From the NCBI GenBank assembly GCA_023091665.1, contig JALJCQ010000019.1, forward strand, positions 372,001-436,000: 64,000 nucleotides of DNA, read 5' to 3'. A program made the translations under genes and the position numbers. The notes beneath the pieces were generated by a model. It was not told the origin of the DNA, did no database searches, and saw only the letters and a program-made list of their open reading frames with translations. Position 1 is the first letter of the stretch; each line of letters starts with the position of its first letter. Below, one piece after another: positions 1 to 10,938 of the stretch. The DNA comes from Pythium myriotylum. Its lineage: Eukaryota; Oomycota; Peronosporomycetes; Pythiales; Pythiaceae.

Positions 1-2172
1 CGACGGTCGTCGCCCAAGATTCCCTGAACGCAGCGAGTGCATTCAGCTCCAGTGTTCCGTCGTCGACCTTGCTCGACGACGTTCGTGCTGCGAATGCACA
101 CGACCCTGAGGTCGTGCGCTTGATGGCCTACCTTGCAGAGCCATCGCCGCAAGCGTTGAAGGGCTTGCCGGCTTCGTATTGATCGAAGGTTCATCGATAC
201 ACGCAGCGGAACGGCCTGCTGTTCTACAGCGCCGTTGCCGACGATACTCCGCGTGTCGTCGTGCCAGGAGATCATGATCTGCGCCTGCGGATCATGTACG
301 AGTACCACGATGCTCCAGTGAGCGGACATCGTGGACGTGAGAAGACATATCTCACGTTGAGTCGCGACTTTTATTGGCCTCGCCAATTCAAGTTCGTGCG
401 CAAGTACGTCCGTGCTTGCGAGGTTTGCCAGCGAGTGAAGTCGGGACCTTCACTTCGCGCGCCGCTACAGTCTCTGCCGGTACCGACAGAGTGCTGGGAG
501 TCCGTCTCCATGGACTTCATCTTCGGGTTTCCCGAAGATGAACAGGAGAACAATGGGATCCTCGTGTTCGTGGATCGTTTCAGCAAGATGGTGCATCTTG
601 CTGCAGTTCCAGAGACGATCACAGCCGAAGGCTGCGCTCGCGTCTTCGTCGACACGGTGTTTCGACACCATGGTCTGCCACGAGAGCTCGTGTCAGATCG
701 AGACCCACGGTTCACCGCGGAGTTCTGGCGCGCCGTGTTCCGTTCCCCTCGGAACACGAATCAAGATGTCGACCTCTGACCACCCTGAGACCGATGGTCA
801 GACAGAGCGCGCGAACCGCGTGATCGAAGAGATTCTTCGAGGCTACGTCCACTCGTTCTTGAGTTGGAGTGAGTTTTTGCCGATGGTCGAATTCGCCATC
901 AACAACTCTGTGCATGCGTCGACGACGCATACACCGTTCTACGTGAATGGCCTCCGCCATCCACGTATTCCAACCCTTTTGGAGAGTGAGTCTCCTTCAG
1001 GGGAGGGAGGGACTCGCTCGAGCGAGCTCCCGGACCGCTCTCGCTCCTCGGAGACCGACGTAATGGTCGATCCTCCCACCGATGACGCTCCAGTCATCGG
1101 TCGCGCTCGTGTGAACGACGACGACGACGACGACAATGAAGCCGACGACGCGCTCGAAGTCGATGATGATGACTTCGACGGCGACGAGAGCGATGGCGCT
1201 CTCGTCGAAGAAGAGATGGACATCTCAGCAGCGCGCACGTCGCGCGCTGCTGCCAAGCAAACGGAGTCAGCAGAGGACTTTCTGCTGAAGCGCCAAGCGG
1301 TTGTCCGCTTCGTACAGGACTCGATCGCCCACGCGGTCGATCGACAGAAGATGAACTCAGACAAGAATGGAAGAGGAAACACTCTTTCATTTAATGAAGG
1401 CTACTTAGTGTTGTTATCAACGACTACACTACCTACACATGCAGTTACCAACGTCGGTAGCAACAAGTTGCTGCGGAAGTTCATCGGTCCGTTCCGCGTG
1501 CTCCGCCGCATGGGGCACGCGTATACGCTTGAGCTTCCTCGTAGGATGCGGACGCATCCTACGTTCTACGTTGGTCGCCTTCGTCCGTACCATCAGTACG
1601 ACGGTGCTTCCGAGCAATCGGAATCCCCGAGCGCTCGAGAGTCCCAAGGAGAAGCTTGTACTCCCGGACAAGCGTGTTCAACTCCGATTGAACACGATCG
1701 TGCGAGCCCCGCAGCGTCGCCAGCTGCGCCTCCAGTCGCACTCTCTGCGACCGCTCCTCCGCAAGGTCTGCGCGGAGTCGCTCCTGCGCAAGCTGGAGCC
1801 GAAGATCATCCGAGTCGTCACGACGAGCCGAGTACGACTCGTCGCGCTGAAGATACGTCGGCGCGGCCGGTGGATAGTGTCTTCCCACCGCCGCCGCCCC
1901 CACTGGTTGACTCCAGTGGTGCTGAGCGCTGGATCGTTGAGCGCCTGCTGAATCATAGGGATCAGCAGGGCGGAAATCGAACGAAGTATCTCGTTCGATG
2001 GCGCGGCTATCCACCATCTGCAGATAGCTGGGAGCAGCGCGAGGCTCTCCTCGAAGATGTTCCGGGTCTCGTCGCTCAGTACGACGAGATCCACCCGCTG
2101 CGTAAGGCAGCGAAGAAGCAGCACGCTCCTCGCTCGCGCGGTGGCGCTCGTAGATTTGCTCGAGGCCTGTAA
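1..2172 (+). pseudogene. Gypsy pol fragment: integrase plus chromodomain, broken
   Basis: Frame 3 runs from the window start and is interrupted by TGA at 180-182, in a context that suggests a former CGA. It then gives an integrase zinc-binding H-H-C-C region (about 300-440) and the catalytic core with its first two aspartates (SMDFIFGFP near 510, SDRDPRF near 693). A run of four C at 744-747 shifts the frame by one. The other frame resumes at once with HPETDGQTERANR, which carries the catalytic glutamate, and continues to 2172. A long acidic Asp/Glu tract (about 1110-1220) precedes the C-terminal domain. The end has a chromodomain (about 1920-2095: ERWIVERLLNHR, YLVRWRGYPPSADSWE). The product would have been integrase targeted to chromatin. 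Both breaks are single-base changes, so the copy is fairly young but dead. Confidence 0.85.
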
Positions 2173-3334
2173 TGGCCTCGAGGAGGTCGGCAGGGATCGG
2201 ACCTCTCCACCCTTCGCTGAGGTATTCCTCGCGAGTGACGCGGTCAGCGTCAGGTGGACAGTGTGGGCAGGCTCCTCCCCACACGAAACAAGGCAAGCCA
2301 TTACGGCGCGAGCGCCGGTGGACGCGCATTCGTCCACCAGTTTCGGAGAACCCTTCGAACTTCTCTCATTGCGACTTGAGCGCAACGAGCCAGGTCTTCA
2401 TGCCTCCCTTGACCTTGACGTTGTCAAGGAATTGATTCCATCCCTGGATCAACGCAGGGAGGTCGCGATCAGTTGGTCTATCGTTGTGACGATAGAAACG
2501 CCGTTCGAAAATGCATTCGATTAAAAATCGATGGCGCATATCGCGGTCGCGATATTGGCGCGCGACGTACGGATCGTCTTCGAGCCAAGCGCAGTCAAAG
2601 AGATCGTACGTCCGCAATGGATCGTGCGCACCACTCCATCGGCTGATGTCGTAAGCCGATGGAAGCCAGGGTGTGACTTCTGGCACCGAGGATCTCAAGG
2701 CTCGATCCTCGGACTCTTGGGTCGCGTTGGTGATGATCACCTCACGATCATGTCGATCGTGAGGGCTGGGATCTTCCGCGACCTCCCCATCCTCCTTCAT
2801 CTGCTCGTCCGCCTCGCTGTACGGCGCCGAGTAGCTGTTCGGCGACCGCTCGGACGACGAGCAGCTAAACAAAGGCGATTCTTCGAAAGGACCGCGCGCG
2901 GCACGGTCCTCCGACTTGGCTTCTTCCTCGCCGTCGCTCCCGTCGTAATCGACGAGCTCCGACAGCGTCGGCGATCGCTCTGGAGGCGCGGCTCTGCGTG
3001 CTGCGACGATCAACGTCGCAGCGCTCGCCGGCGCCTTCATCTCTTCGTCGCCGTCAGCCTCGACGTCGCAGCGCATCTCGGCGTCGGCCGACGGGTCTTC
3101 AGTCGTCTTGGACGACGGTGGATGACCACCGTCGTTATTCGCGGTGTCTTCAAGTGGCTCGGTCGAGGTGGCGCCCTCGCCGGCCGTCGAGTTGCCTTCG
3201 ACCGCTGCGCTGGTACGCGCAGCGGCATCCTCGCTCGCCTGAGCCGCGCTCATGGCGCGCACTGCCATTGCAGCGCGGTAGTCGGCGGCGCTGATGGTCT
3301 TCTTCGCGTCCATTCTCCGAATGGACCGCGACAT
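1559..3334 (-). pseudogene. Long antisense reading frame overlapping Gypsy pol and the pol-LTR interval
   Basis: Read from ATG 3334 on the minus strand, a frame runs to 2366 where it meets TGA (2366-2368). It continues in the same frame without further stop to 1559, about 590 codons in all apart from that one stop. It begins about 120 bases inside the 3' LTR and its last 600 bases lie opposite the pol chromodomain region. The product is hydrophilic, with acidic and Ala/Ser-rich stretches first, then a Trp/Tyr/Arg-rich segment (about 2380-2600), then a Cys-His-Cys cluster (PCFVWGGACPHCPP near 2280) and a Glu/Arg-rich, probably coiled-coil tail. I recognise no family. It could be an element-encoded antisense gene or, less likely, a chance frame supported by GC-rich codon bias. 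Confidence 0.5.
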
Positions 3335-3442
3335 TGAAGGCGTTGATCGGTGACGATCAACGCCGCGGCTCGCGACTCGCCGTTGGACCAACTGACCAAC
3401 AAGTGCTCCCTGTCGCAAGTCGTTCAATGCGACTTTCGTCTT

Positions 3443-3455
3443 GAGGGGAGGGTGA
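3443..3455 (+). other. Polypurine tract of the Gypsy element
   Basis: The stretch gaggggagggtga lies immediately 5' of the LTR start TGTAACGG. This is where the plus-strand primer of an LTR retroelement is expected. Confidence 0.8.
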
Positions 3456-3791
3456 TGTAACGGGGTGTGCCCGTTACATGGTACGGACCCATGTCAATGG
3501 TGTCCGATAGGAACGTCGTGAACCCATCTGGTTGCGATGTCTCCTGATTGGATAATATCCCACGATATTATCCCGATTTCCCACCAATCACGCTAGGGTC
3601 TTGTGATTGAGTGGATGGCAGAAATCCGAGGGCGGATCTGCGAGGTTTTATATACAAAGAGTAGGTTTTTCTAGGTTTCCTAATCCATAAATGCAGTTTC
3701 CCATTTGCCCGATTCAACACAAGTCTCTGTGTTGCGCGCTTCCTACACTGCTCCACAGTGTACGTGACGTAACGAGGTCAGCCTCGTTACA
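3456..3791 (+). repeat. 3' LTR of the Gypsy element
   Basis: The 336-bp LTR begins TGTAACGGGG and ends CGTTACA; the two ends are imperfect inverted repeats (TGTAACG/CGTTACA). It directly follows the polypurine tract. The 5' LTR is outside the window, so its length and target duplication (the five bases after 3791 are agcaa) cannot be checked here. Confidence 0.8.
3646..3655 (+). promoter_or_regulatory. TATA-like box inside the LTR
   Basis: TTTTATATAC lies about 190 bases into the LTR, where the U3 promoter of an LTR element is expected. It is inferred from sequence only. Confidence 0.4.
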
Positions 3792-3793
3792 AG

Positions 3794-5791
3794 CAAGACT
3801 CTCCAGCCGAACATGCCACAAGTCTTCGTCCAAGTGCAACCCCCACGCAACTGCAAGTAGGTGGCTGTGGCGACTCCGACGACGGGACAGCCGCTATCAC
3901 TGGAGGCTCTCCTCCCTCCCCGCCCTCCGAGGCTGCTAATGCTCCGCCGTCTTTCGAGCTCGTCCCTGTGGCGTCCCAGGAAGCTCGCCCTGGTAAACGA
4001 GCGGCCCCGCCATCTCCAACTGGCAGTGACGAAAACGAGCGTGGGCTCAAATGGCGATCGATGGAGCATGTCGATAACGTTGCTGCTTCTGAAACAAAAA
4101 CCGTGGAAGATGCGCCGCTCCTGCCAGCACCAGTTCCCGGAGATCCGGTTGATGATGCTATCCGCAGACGCCCAAGGCAACTCGGCTTGCTTGCGTTCTA
4201 CGCCCCGCAATCGAGTGCGGATGCTCGAGCCCAGCTAGAACAAGAGGAAGCACAGCGTCGACCTCCACCGCCTGAACACTGGGTAGAAATCTTCCCTAGT
4301 CCAGCGCTGGATGACCTCCTAGCTGCCCTCCACACTCCTCGTGCGGTGAACGCGTGGCTTGAAGCTATCTCTGGTCGAAGAATCGTGATCCCTGGCACGG
4401 GCGGCTGTCTATACTTGGCAGCTCATTGCTGCAAGACACGAAGTGTATCTGGTGACAGAATCTCCATTACCGCATTCCACATCAAAGAAGGTAACTTTTA
4501 CAAGAAGCAAACCTCGCTCTGCTATCTGGAATACCTGGAACCAATGCTCGAAGATGGAACGATCACCTTGGATGACCTCAATCGGCGCTACTACAACCTC
4601 GGCCCGCCGACTGATCGCGCTGCCGCTCTCACAGCGGTTCGTGAATTCATCCATGGTGTCAAAGACGCAAGCGTGAAGAATCTCTCGCGTCACCAATGGG
4701 GTGGCGATGAGGAACTCGTTGCTCTCGTGTGGTTTCTCCGGGAACCGCTCTTCGTCATCTCCGAAGCTGCGGACAAATCGACGTCTGTACGAATCATTCG
4801 ACTCGATCGGCCAGACCCGCAGGGTCCTGAACGAATTATTGAATACTTCCCGGACGCTGCTGCGGCGTACTCGATCCTACGCACGCTACTGCGGCATCGC
4901 GTACTTCCGACTATCTTGTTGCCCTCTATTCTTCCGAGTGGTGCCGGCCACTTCGATGCGATTCGATTCCAGGAGAACCTCTTCAAAGAGTGGACGGAGA
5001 AGGATCCAGATTCCGTTGCCATGCGGAATCGCCTCAGTGACGCCCTTCTCGTACTCTCTTGGTACGCTCCGCCGAAGGTGCCCTTGGGTATTCCGCTGCG
5101 CAAGGCACCTGCGCTCGCAATTGACGTCGACGCTCCTTCCGGTTCTCTCTTCGAGCCGTCACAGTCGATTTCAATTGCCACGACTCCAACTCCCCCAGAG
5201 GCAATTGCTCCGCACCTCGCTTATCAGCTGCTAACCTCGCTGCGACCGCACCGTCGTCGCCGAAGTGAACTTGCAGCGACGTGGGCAATCGTTGAGGCAC
5301 AGAATCTCACCGCGTATAGAGAGTGGGATTCTGTTCAAGACTGTGATGAAGCTCGGTCAGACGCTGATATGGTGGAGGCCGGCTGTCGATACTGGAGCCG
5401 TTCGATCCCAGCTCTTGTCGCGTTGCTAAAAGCCCTCCCGCACCCGGAGGTTGCGATGAGCCTTCTCCCCGCAGACCTGCTGCATCGCCTTGGCTATGAG
5501 ATCCTCGATCAAGCAGGCTCCAAGTCTACTCCTGACTTTATTCGAGCAACTGATCCAACTGTGGCGCGCAGTGAGTGGGCTCGAGTGGTCGCGATCATGT
5601 TTGTGCTCAGCTCGGACAACTTTGAGGAATTCAGATCCCTCCAATGGCTTCTCCAATACCCTGCGGAAACGCTTGAGGCCACCCATGCTCTCCACCTTCA
5701 TGACTGGACAGCAATCGCCAGGCTGGCTCAGGCCAGTGACTCGTACGATCTAGCTCATGCACCTGCTTGCACGCAGGTTGCTGGGATCTAG
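3794..5791 (+). CDS. LINE ORF1 protein with OTU-like cysteine protease domain, 5' partial
   Basis: The frame is open from the Gypsy LTR edge with no ATG in the first stretch; the first possible initiator is a GTG at 3968, so the true start was probably separated by the Gypsy insertion. The N-terminal part is Pro/Ala/Ser-rich and disordered. A fold resembling ovarian tumour (OTU) proteases follows: PGTGGCLYLAAHCC with candidate nucleophile Cys at 4406-4408, WGGDEELVALVWFLREPLFV (about 4699-4760), and a GHFDAIRF segment with candidate His at 4949-4951. The usual DGNC is TGGC here, so the Asp before the Cys is missing and activity is uncertain. The rest, to TAG 5789-5791, is helical and unassigned. 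OTU enzymes cleave ubiquitin or act as viral-type proteases; the role in this ORF1 is inferred only. Confidence 0.6.
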   Translation, partial: QDSPAEHATSLRPSATPTQLQVGGCGDSDDGTAAITGGSPPSPPSEAANAPPSFELVPVASQEARPGKRAAPPSPTGSDENERGLKWRSMEHVDNVAASETKTVEDAPLLPAPVPGDPVDDAIRRRPRQLGLLAFYAPQSSADARAQLEQEEAQRRPPPPEHWVEIFPSPALDDLLAALHTPRAVNAWLEAISGRRIVIPGTGGCLYLAAHCCKTRSVSGDRISITAFHIKEGNFYKKQTSLCYLEYLEPMLEDGTITLDDLNRRYYNLGPPTDRAAALTAVREFIHGVKDASVKNLSRHQWGGDEELVALVWFLREPLFVISEAADKSTSVRIIRLDRPDPQGPERIIEYFPDAAAAYSILRTLLRHRVLPTILLPSILPSGAGHFDAIRFQENLFKEWTEKDPDSVAMRNRLSDALLVLSWYAPPKVPLGIPLRKAPALAIDVDAPSGSLFEPSQSISIATTPTPPEAIAPHLAYQLLTSLRPHRRRRSELAATWAIVEAQNLTAYREWDSVQDCDEARSDADMVEAGCRYWSRSIPALVALLKALPHPEVAMSLLPADLLHRLGYEILDQAGSKSTPDFIRATDPTVARSEWARVVAIMFVLSSDNFEEFRSLQWLLQYPAETLEATHALHLHDWTAIARLAQASDSYDLAHAPACTQVAGI

Positions 5792-5793
5792 GT

Positions 5794-8700
5794 ATGAGTC
5801 CCTTGGGAAACAACACCCAGCAGTTAGTGTCGACTACTGAGGTGTCCTCAGTGAAGAGTGCGTCGATGCATCTTCACGACCTAGACATGACCGGCCGCCC
5901 GGTCGCACATCTCATGCGACCGCGTGGCCACCAACTGAGTTCAAGCGTCGAGCCGCGCACGACTCTTACTCAGAGACCGTCGCTCCAGTTGATGACCCAA
6001 AACGTTCAAGGCCTTGCCAAAACCTCTGCAACGCTCGAGGGCTGGTTCGATTCCTTTCGGTCACGCCGAGCCGGTTTTCAAGTTGACGTTATTCTCTTGC
6101 AAAAAACGCGCGCAACCGAGAGGTGGTCGGCACAGCTAAGCACGATATGGGCTCGCTCTTGGGGGTATGACCCGCTCAAATACCCTCACGCGCTCTCTTA
6201 CTGGCCAGCTACGCCTTCGGCGGCCGGAGGGGTTGCGATTCTCCTTGCTCCGTCTACGGCGCTTGTCCGTGTTGCTCCGTGGCAGCAAGCCGCCTGGTCG
6301 CCACACTTTGTCGCGATCAGCGGGTCACTTGGTGCTGAAATGGTAACCATCATCAACATCTATGGCCCGGCCGAAAGATTTGCCCGTGAACGTCTGTTCA
6401 AGCACCTTGCCACCTTACCGATCCCACCTGGACTTATAATCCTAGGTGGCGACTTCAACTGCACTCTGGATGCCGAATTTGATCGCTCCTACTTGGCTTC
6501 GACAAGTCATCACTCGCCAGCTCTCGTCGAGCTACTGTCCCGATGGCATGTTGTAGACTCTGTCACGCGCGACACGCTCCAGGTACAATCGACGCACGAC
6601 CTGCAGGTCTTTCGACAAAATTACCACACCTACGCGTACCCCCTTCCTGACGGGATGCTGGCAACAGCTCGACTGGATCGATGGTATGTGTCGGGATTAT
6701 TCTATCGATGGGTACAAGGCGTTTTCGTCGAGACGCCCGAACAACGGTCCGATCATGACGCAGTTCGACTGGTGCTTGGCTCTGACGCGCGACCTCCCAG
6801 CACCGATGGCAGCAAGCGGCCTCCGTCGTTGAAGTTCCCGCTTCCTGCTTGCGCGGCTGCGGCAGTTCTCGAAGCAGGGCGCAGTCTTCTCCTGGAACGT
6901 GGCCCGTCACTGCAGCAGCTGACTCCCCGGGAGTCCGCCCTGGGCTGGGACTCGCTGAAGACTGAGGTGCGCCGAACAAGCCTCGTGACACGTCGTGAAC
7001 GACTTGCTGCGGCGTCCAGAAGTCGAAGGGAGAAAGCAAAGCGCCTCCACCGTGCCCTGCGGGACGCAAAAGTTTCACGACACCTCGTGGCATTACCCGC
7101 AGACGTGACCATTACTGAGCTCACTGAGTGCTTTGCATCCTTGAAGATGGATCCAGCGGGCCGGTACAAGTCTCTTCGCCGCTCTCTCATAGCGTTTCAA
7201 GCGGCCGGCCTCGCTAGGCGGCAACTCAAAAGGCACGCCAAGCACGCTGGATCTGCCCAGGAGTCAACCAAAGCCCTCTTTAGGCGCATCTCTGTCAAGT
7301 ATACCGCCAAAGGCGTCGCACGCATGCCTCCACGACCAGGATCGTCTCAAACTTCTGCTGATTGGATTGCAGACGATTGGCGCCCGATCACCCAATGTGA
7401 CCAGTGTGATGCAAGAAAGCAGGCGGCGTTCTTCTCGCAGCTCCCACGTAAGCCATCCGATCCGGCACTCAACTCGGTCGACGAGGCTTTCACGGAAACT
7501 GAAGTCGCAGCGGCCATTCGGTCCTGCCCTCGGGGCAAAGCTTGTGGACCTGACGGTCTCCCGAATGACTGGTATCGCGACAACGAAGAGGCAGTAGCGG
7601 AAATTCTTGCTCCGCTGTTCACCCAATGGTATCAGTCTGGAGAGCTGCCCGCCAGCTTCAAGGCCGCGTCGATCTACTGCATACCCAAGCAAACACAGCC
7701 AAAGTCTGGTCTGGATTTTCGGCCGATCGCGTTGCCCAACACCGACTACAAGATCTACGCACGAGTGCTATTGAATGGGGTCCGAGCGCACATTCCCAGT
7801 CTGGTTTCAAGCACGCAGTTTGGCTTCGTCCCCGCCCGCCAAGTCCATGATGCTCTGGGTATCTGGTCGGCACTGCAACTCAGAGCTCAGAGAGGCGAGC
7901 TTCCGCCCACGGCACTGGCAATCCTGCTTGACTTTGCGAAAGCTTACGATTCGCTCGACAGAAACTTCCTACAACGTGCGCTCAAATGGCATGGATTCAC
8001 GCCTCGCCTCATTCATGCGATCCACGTTATGCATCTTGGTACCACGGCTTCCTACTTGGCAGAAGACAGTGTATCAGGGGCTATCGATGTCACCACTGGC
8101 ATTCGCCACGGCTGTCCGCTGGCGCCGTCCCTTTTTGTACTTGCGGTGGACACGCTGTATGCAGCGGTACGAGCAGCCGGATCTCTTCCTGGGCTCGACC
8201 TTTCGGCCTCCACCAAGGTCTCGATAGTCGGGTTTGCCGACGACACGACGGTCTACTTACGATCAGCGGAAGAGACCAGAACTCTCCAGTTGCTTCTGAA
8301 CGACTTCGCCGAAGTTTCCGGTCTCAGAGTTAACGTCGCCAAGAGCATTGGAGTGTGCCTACTTGAGACAAGCCTTGCAGCGTCTCAGCACCAGTCAGTC
8401 TTTCCTATAGCACCTGCGACGCAGCTCGTCCGATATTTGGGAGGTCAAATTGCGACACGACTGCGACAAGAAGCGGTCTGGGACCTTGTTCTCCAACAGC
8501 TGCAGGCAAAACTACATCTTGCCGCAGTCAAAACAACAGACTTCCTTCAGCGAGTCCACATCGCTCAGGCAGTTATTGTTCCCAAGATCCTCTTTGTGGC
8601 CAGACACGTCTGGCCGACCGCACGCCAAAATGGTAAACTCCAGCTTTTCGTCGACAACTTCGCTTCAGGCCCCACGAATCACATCGACCCTGGCCTCCTC

Positions 8701-10746
8701 AGGGCTCATTCTCCTCAAAGCTGCTGCGAGCACGCCCTTCTCGACCGAGGAACGCTCTGCGGTACTCAGCTTGCTTCAGGTCACAGGACGAGCCTCACCA
8801 GCAGCAGGCGCCTGGCGGGATGGCCGCTATCATCGAGACTACGCTTCGATTTATCCACAACTGAAGGCCATTCGCCGACTGCAACGTGAACGTGCGGGTC
8901 GATTGAACGTCAAAGCTTTGCTTCACGCGCCTCTACTTGGCGCAGATCTGCTCCTCCACCACTCTGGACGGCCGTTGAGAGCTTCGGACATGCCCGACCT
9001 GGAGATTGGCTCCAAAACTGTCTCTGACGTGGTGGACATTCATTGGGTCAATAGCACGACTCTCAGCTTCAGACCTCGCGGCCTTGAGTACCCACACCCT
9101 GGTGACCGGAACTTCAGGACTCTCTGCGATTTGCTGGTGATGACATATCCGGAACTCTTGCTCCCACATGATCCCATGAACCGCCTCAGCGAAGTCGGCC
9201 GCTCCACTGATATTTGGTACCTCGAGCCGCGAGAAGGAGCTGTACATCTCCTACAAGAGGTAGTGGTTCGCGAATTTCGGGACCTCGGTCCTGTCAAATC
9301 TATTGAACAAGCCGAGTCAATCGCCAGGCGCGCCTCGTGTAAGCCACGCCTCTGCTTCTTCCCGCACCCAGCTCTATCCCCAGTGCTGCCACTCTGGGGC
9401 TCTGCTTCGCTTGTCTCAAAACGGAGCCTCCGCACGACTATCACCGAGCTGCGATGCGAGAAAGTGACGTCTGAACTGGCCGCGAGATGCAATCTTGCGA
9501 GCGCAGCCTCACCCACGTTCGGACTGGCACTGGACGAAGTTCCATGGTCGGACATCCACGACTTGGAGCACAGCTCGAGCCGACAGCGCCTTGCACTCCA
9601 CAAGGTCAAAGGACAGCGAGTTACCGGATGGGACTGGGTCATGGAGCGACGCGGCTGCCCACATTGCCCGAGTCTGAACCATGCTGGGGGGTCGACGTAC
9701 CATACTGTCTGGAGTTGTCAAGCGGCGCAACTCCTCTGGAAGCAGGTTCGAGCTTGGTGGGCAGGCCTTGGCCTTTGGCACGACCGCTCTGCCTCGACGA
9801 CGGACAATTTTATACACGCCATCTTCAGCCTTCGATTGCCGCGCACACCGCCACGGACCTGGGAATTTGTCTCGCTACACCAGAGTCGCCAGAAGAAACT
9901 CGACTCTGCTCCGGACCCTTTTCCAGCCCTCCAAGCGATGTGGCAGCAACTCGTGCTCGAGACGCTCGTGTTCATCCTTGCATAGAGAAGGAGACGTGGT
10001 GATGGTGACCGCCCATGGTCGCCGCAACAAGCACTTACTCTCCACGACGCAGCTTGCTATCGAGTGATGAGCACCATCCTCACGCACCTTTCGGCGTCTG
10101 AATGCTCCTCGATGGACAACCAGCCGGATTTCCAGGCCACCTAGTTGCGGAACTTCGAGAGACATTTCGACGCCCCCCGCAGCCTCCGCCCCCAGCTGTG
10201 TCTGCATCCACGGCGACGTTCCTACTCTTCTTCGATGGGGGCTCTTGTGGGAACCCAGGGCCAGGGGGATCGGGTGCCGTCCTCGTTCGCGCCGAGATAT
10301 CCTCCGGGTCTGCGACGATCCTATGGAGCGCTGCGATCAGCTACGCTTCGGCCAAGACGACTAATAATCAAGCGGAATACCGAGGCCTGCTCACCGGACT
10401 TCAGGCAGCCACAACATTACAACTACCCTCGCTTGTCGTCATCGGGGATAGCGCCCTGATTCTCCGACAACTTCGAGAACATCGGCCACCGCGCAACAGG
10501 ACCCTTCTTGACCTTTACCAACGCGCAAGGCCGCTAGCAGATGCACTCGGAATCGACAGCTGGATCCACCATTATCGAACGCACAACAAGATGGCCGACG
10601 CCATGGCCAACTTGGCAATGGACTCTCAAGCCAGCGCTCAAGTTCTCCACCCAACCTCGCGGGGCGGCCACTCCGACCTACCCGATCTGCTCTCCAACGA
10701 TCTACTTCCATGGTGGACTTCCCCCCACCGCGTTGAGCAACCGTAG
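5794..10746 (+). pseudogene. LINE ORF2: APE endonuclease, reverse transcriptase, zinc motif, RNase H; frameshifted
   Basis: ATG 5794 lies two bases after the ORF1 stop. The N-terminus is an APE-type endonuclease (TQNVQGL, GGDFNCTLD near 6448, RSDHDAV near 6747), but the usual LLQET glutamate is Lys (codon 6103-6105). Reverse transcriptase follows (FRPIALPNTDYKIYA near 7720, LLDFAKAYDSLD near 7927, GIRHGCPLAPSLF near 8100, GFADDT near 8232). The frame shifts between about 8640 and 8700 and continues to 9985, including a Cys-x2-Cys...His...Cys motif near 9655-9715. After another break, 10102-10746 gives type I RNase H with DGGS, NNQAEY, GDS and HNKMAD catalytic motifs intact. It would reverse-transcribe the element at a nicked target site; this copy is broken in at least two places. 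Confidence 0.88.
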
Positions 10747-10938
10747 ATTTTGCACGTATTGCATGTAGCTATTAGGAATCACAAGTTGATCTCAATAGAC
10801 TTCACTTCCAAACCAAAAAAAACACCTTACCCATGGCCACTGAATTTATCATTGCACCAGCACCCGCAAAGAAAGGTCAGTATTTGGAAACGATCCTTCT
10901 CGCATATCTTTTTTATCATATCTTTTTATCGTATATAC

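Larger units (their letters stand above)
1..3791 (+). mobile_element. Ty3/Gypsy LTR retrotransposon, 3' half (chromodomain type)
   Basis: The 5' end lies outside the window. In order it holds the end of pol (integrase and chromodomain, to 2172), a region read on the opposite strand by a long antisense frame (3334-1559), a polypurine tract at 3443-3455, and a 3' LTR at 3456-3791 that begins TGTAACGG and ends CGTTACA. Gene order and the polypurine tract directly against the LTR are diagnostic of LTR retroelements. The integrase type and C-terminal chromodomain place it in Ty3/Gypsy (chromovirus-like), which is known. It is decayed: pol has an in-frame TGA and a one-base frameshift. The LINE ORF1 frame is open right up to the LTR edge, so this element probably inserted into that LINE. 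Confidence 0.88.
3792..10822 (+). mobile_element. Non-LTR retrotransposon (LINE) with OTU-like ORF1 and EN-RT-RNase H ORF2
   Basis: After the Gypsy LTR, two plus-strand frames follow in LINE order: ORF1 (to 5791) and ORF2 (from 5794) with APE-type endonuclease, reverse transcriptase, a C-terminal Cys-His motif and a type I RNase H domain. The element ends with an eight-A tail at 10815-10822. That position is exactly where the left arm of the first inverted duplication starts to match its right arm, so the LINE's 3' end is well fixed. The 5' end appears split off by the Gypsy insertion and is outside the window. ORF2 carries frameshifts and an endonuclease substitution, so the copy is inactive. 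Confidence 0.85.

Noticed and set aside
2531..3337. Plus-strand 268-codon frame between pol and the LTR
   Set aside because: It overlaps the longer antisense frame and has an Arg-rich composition typical of a shadow of GC-rich coding on the other strand.
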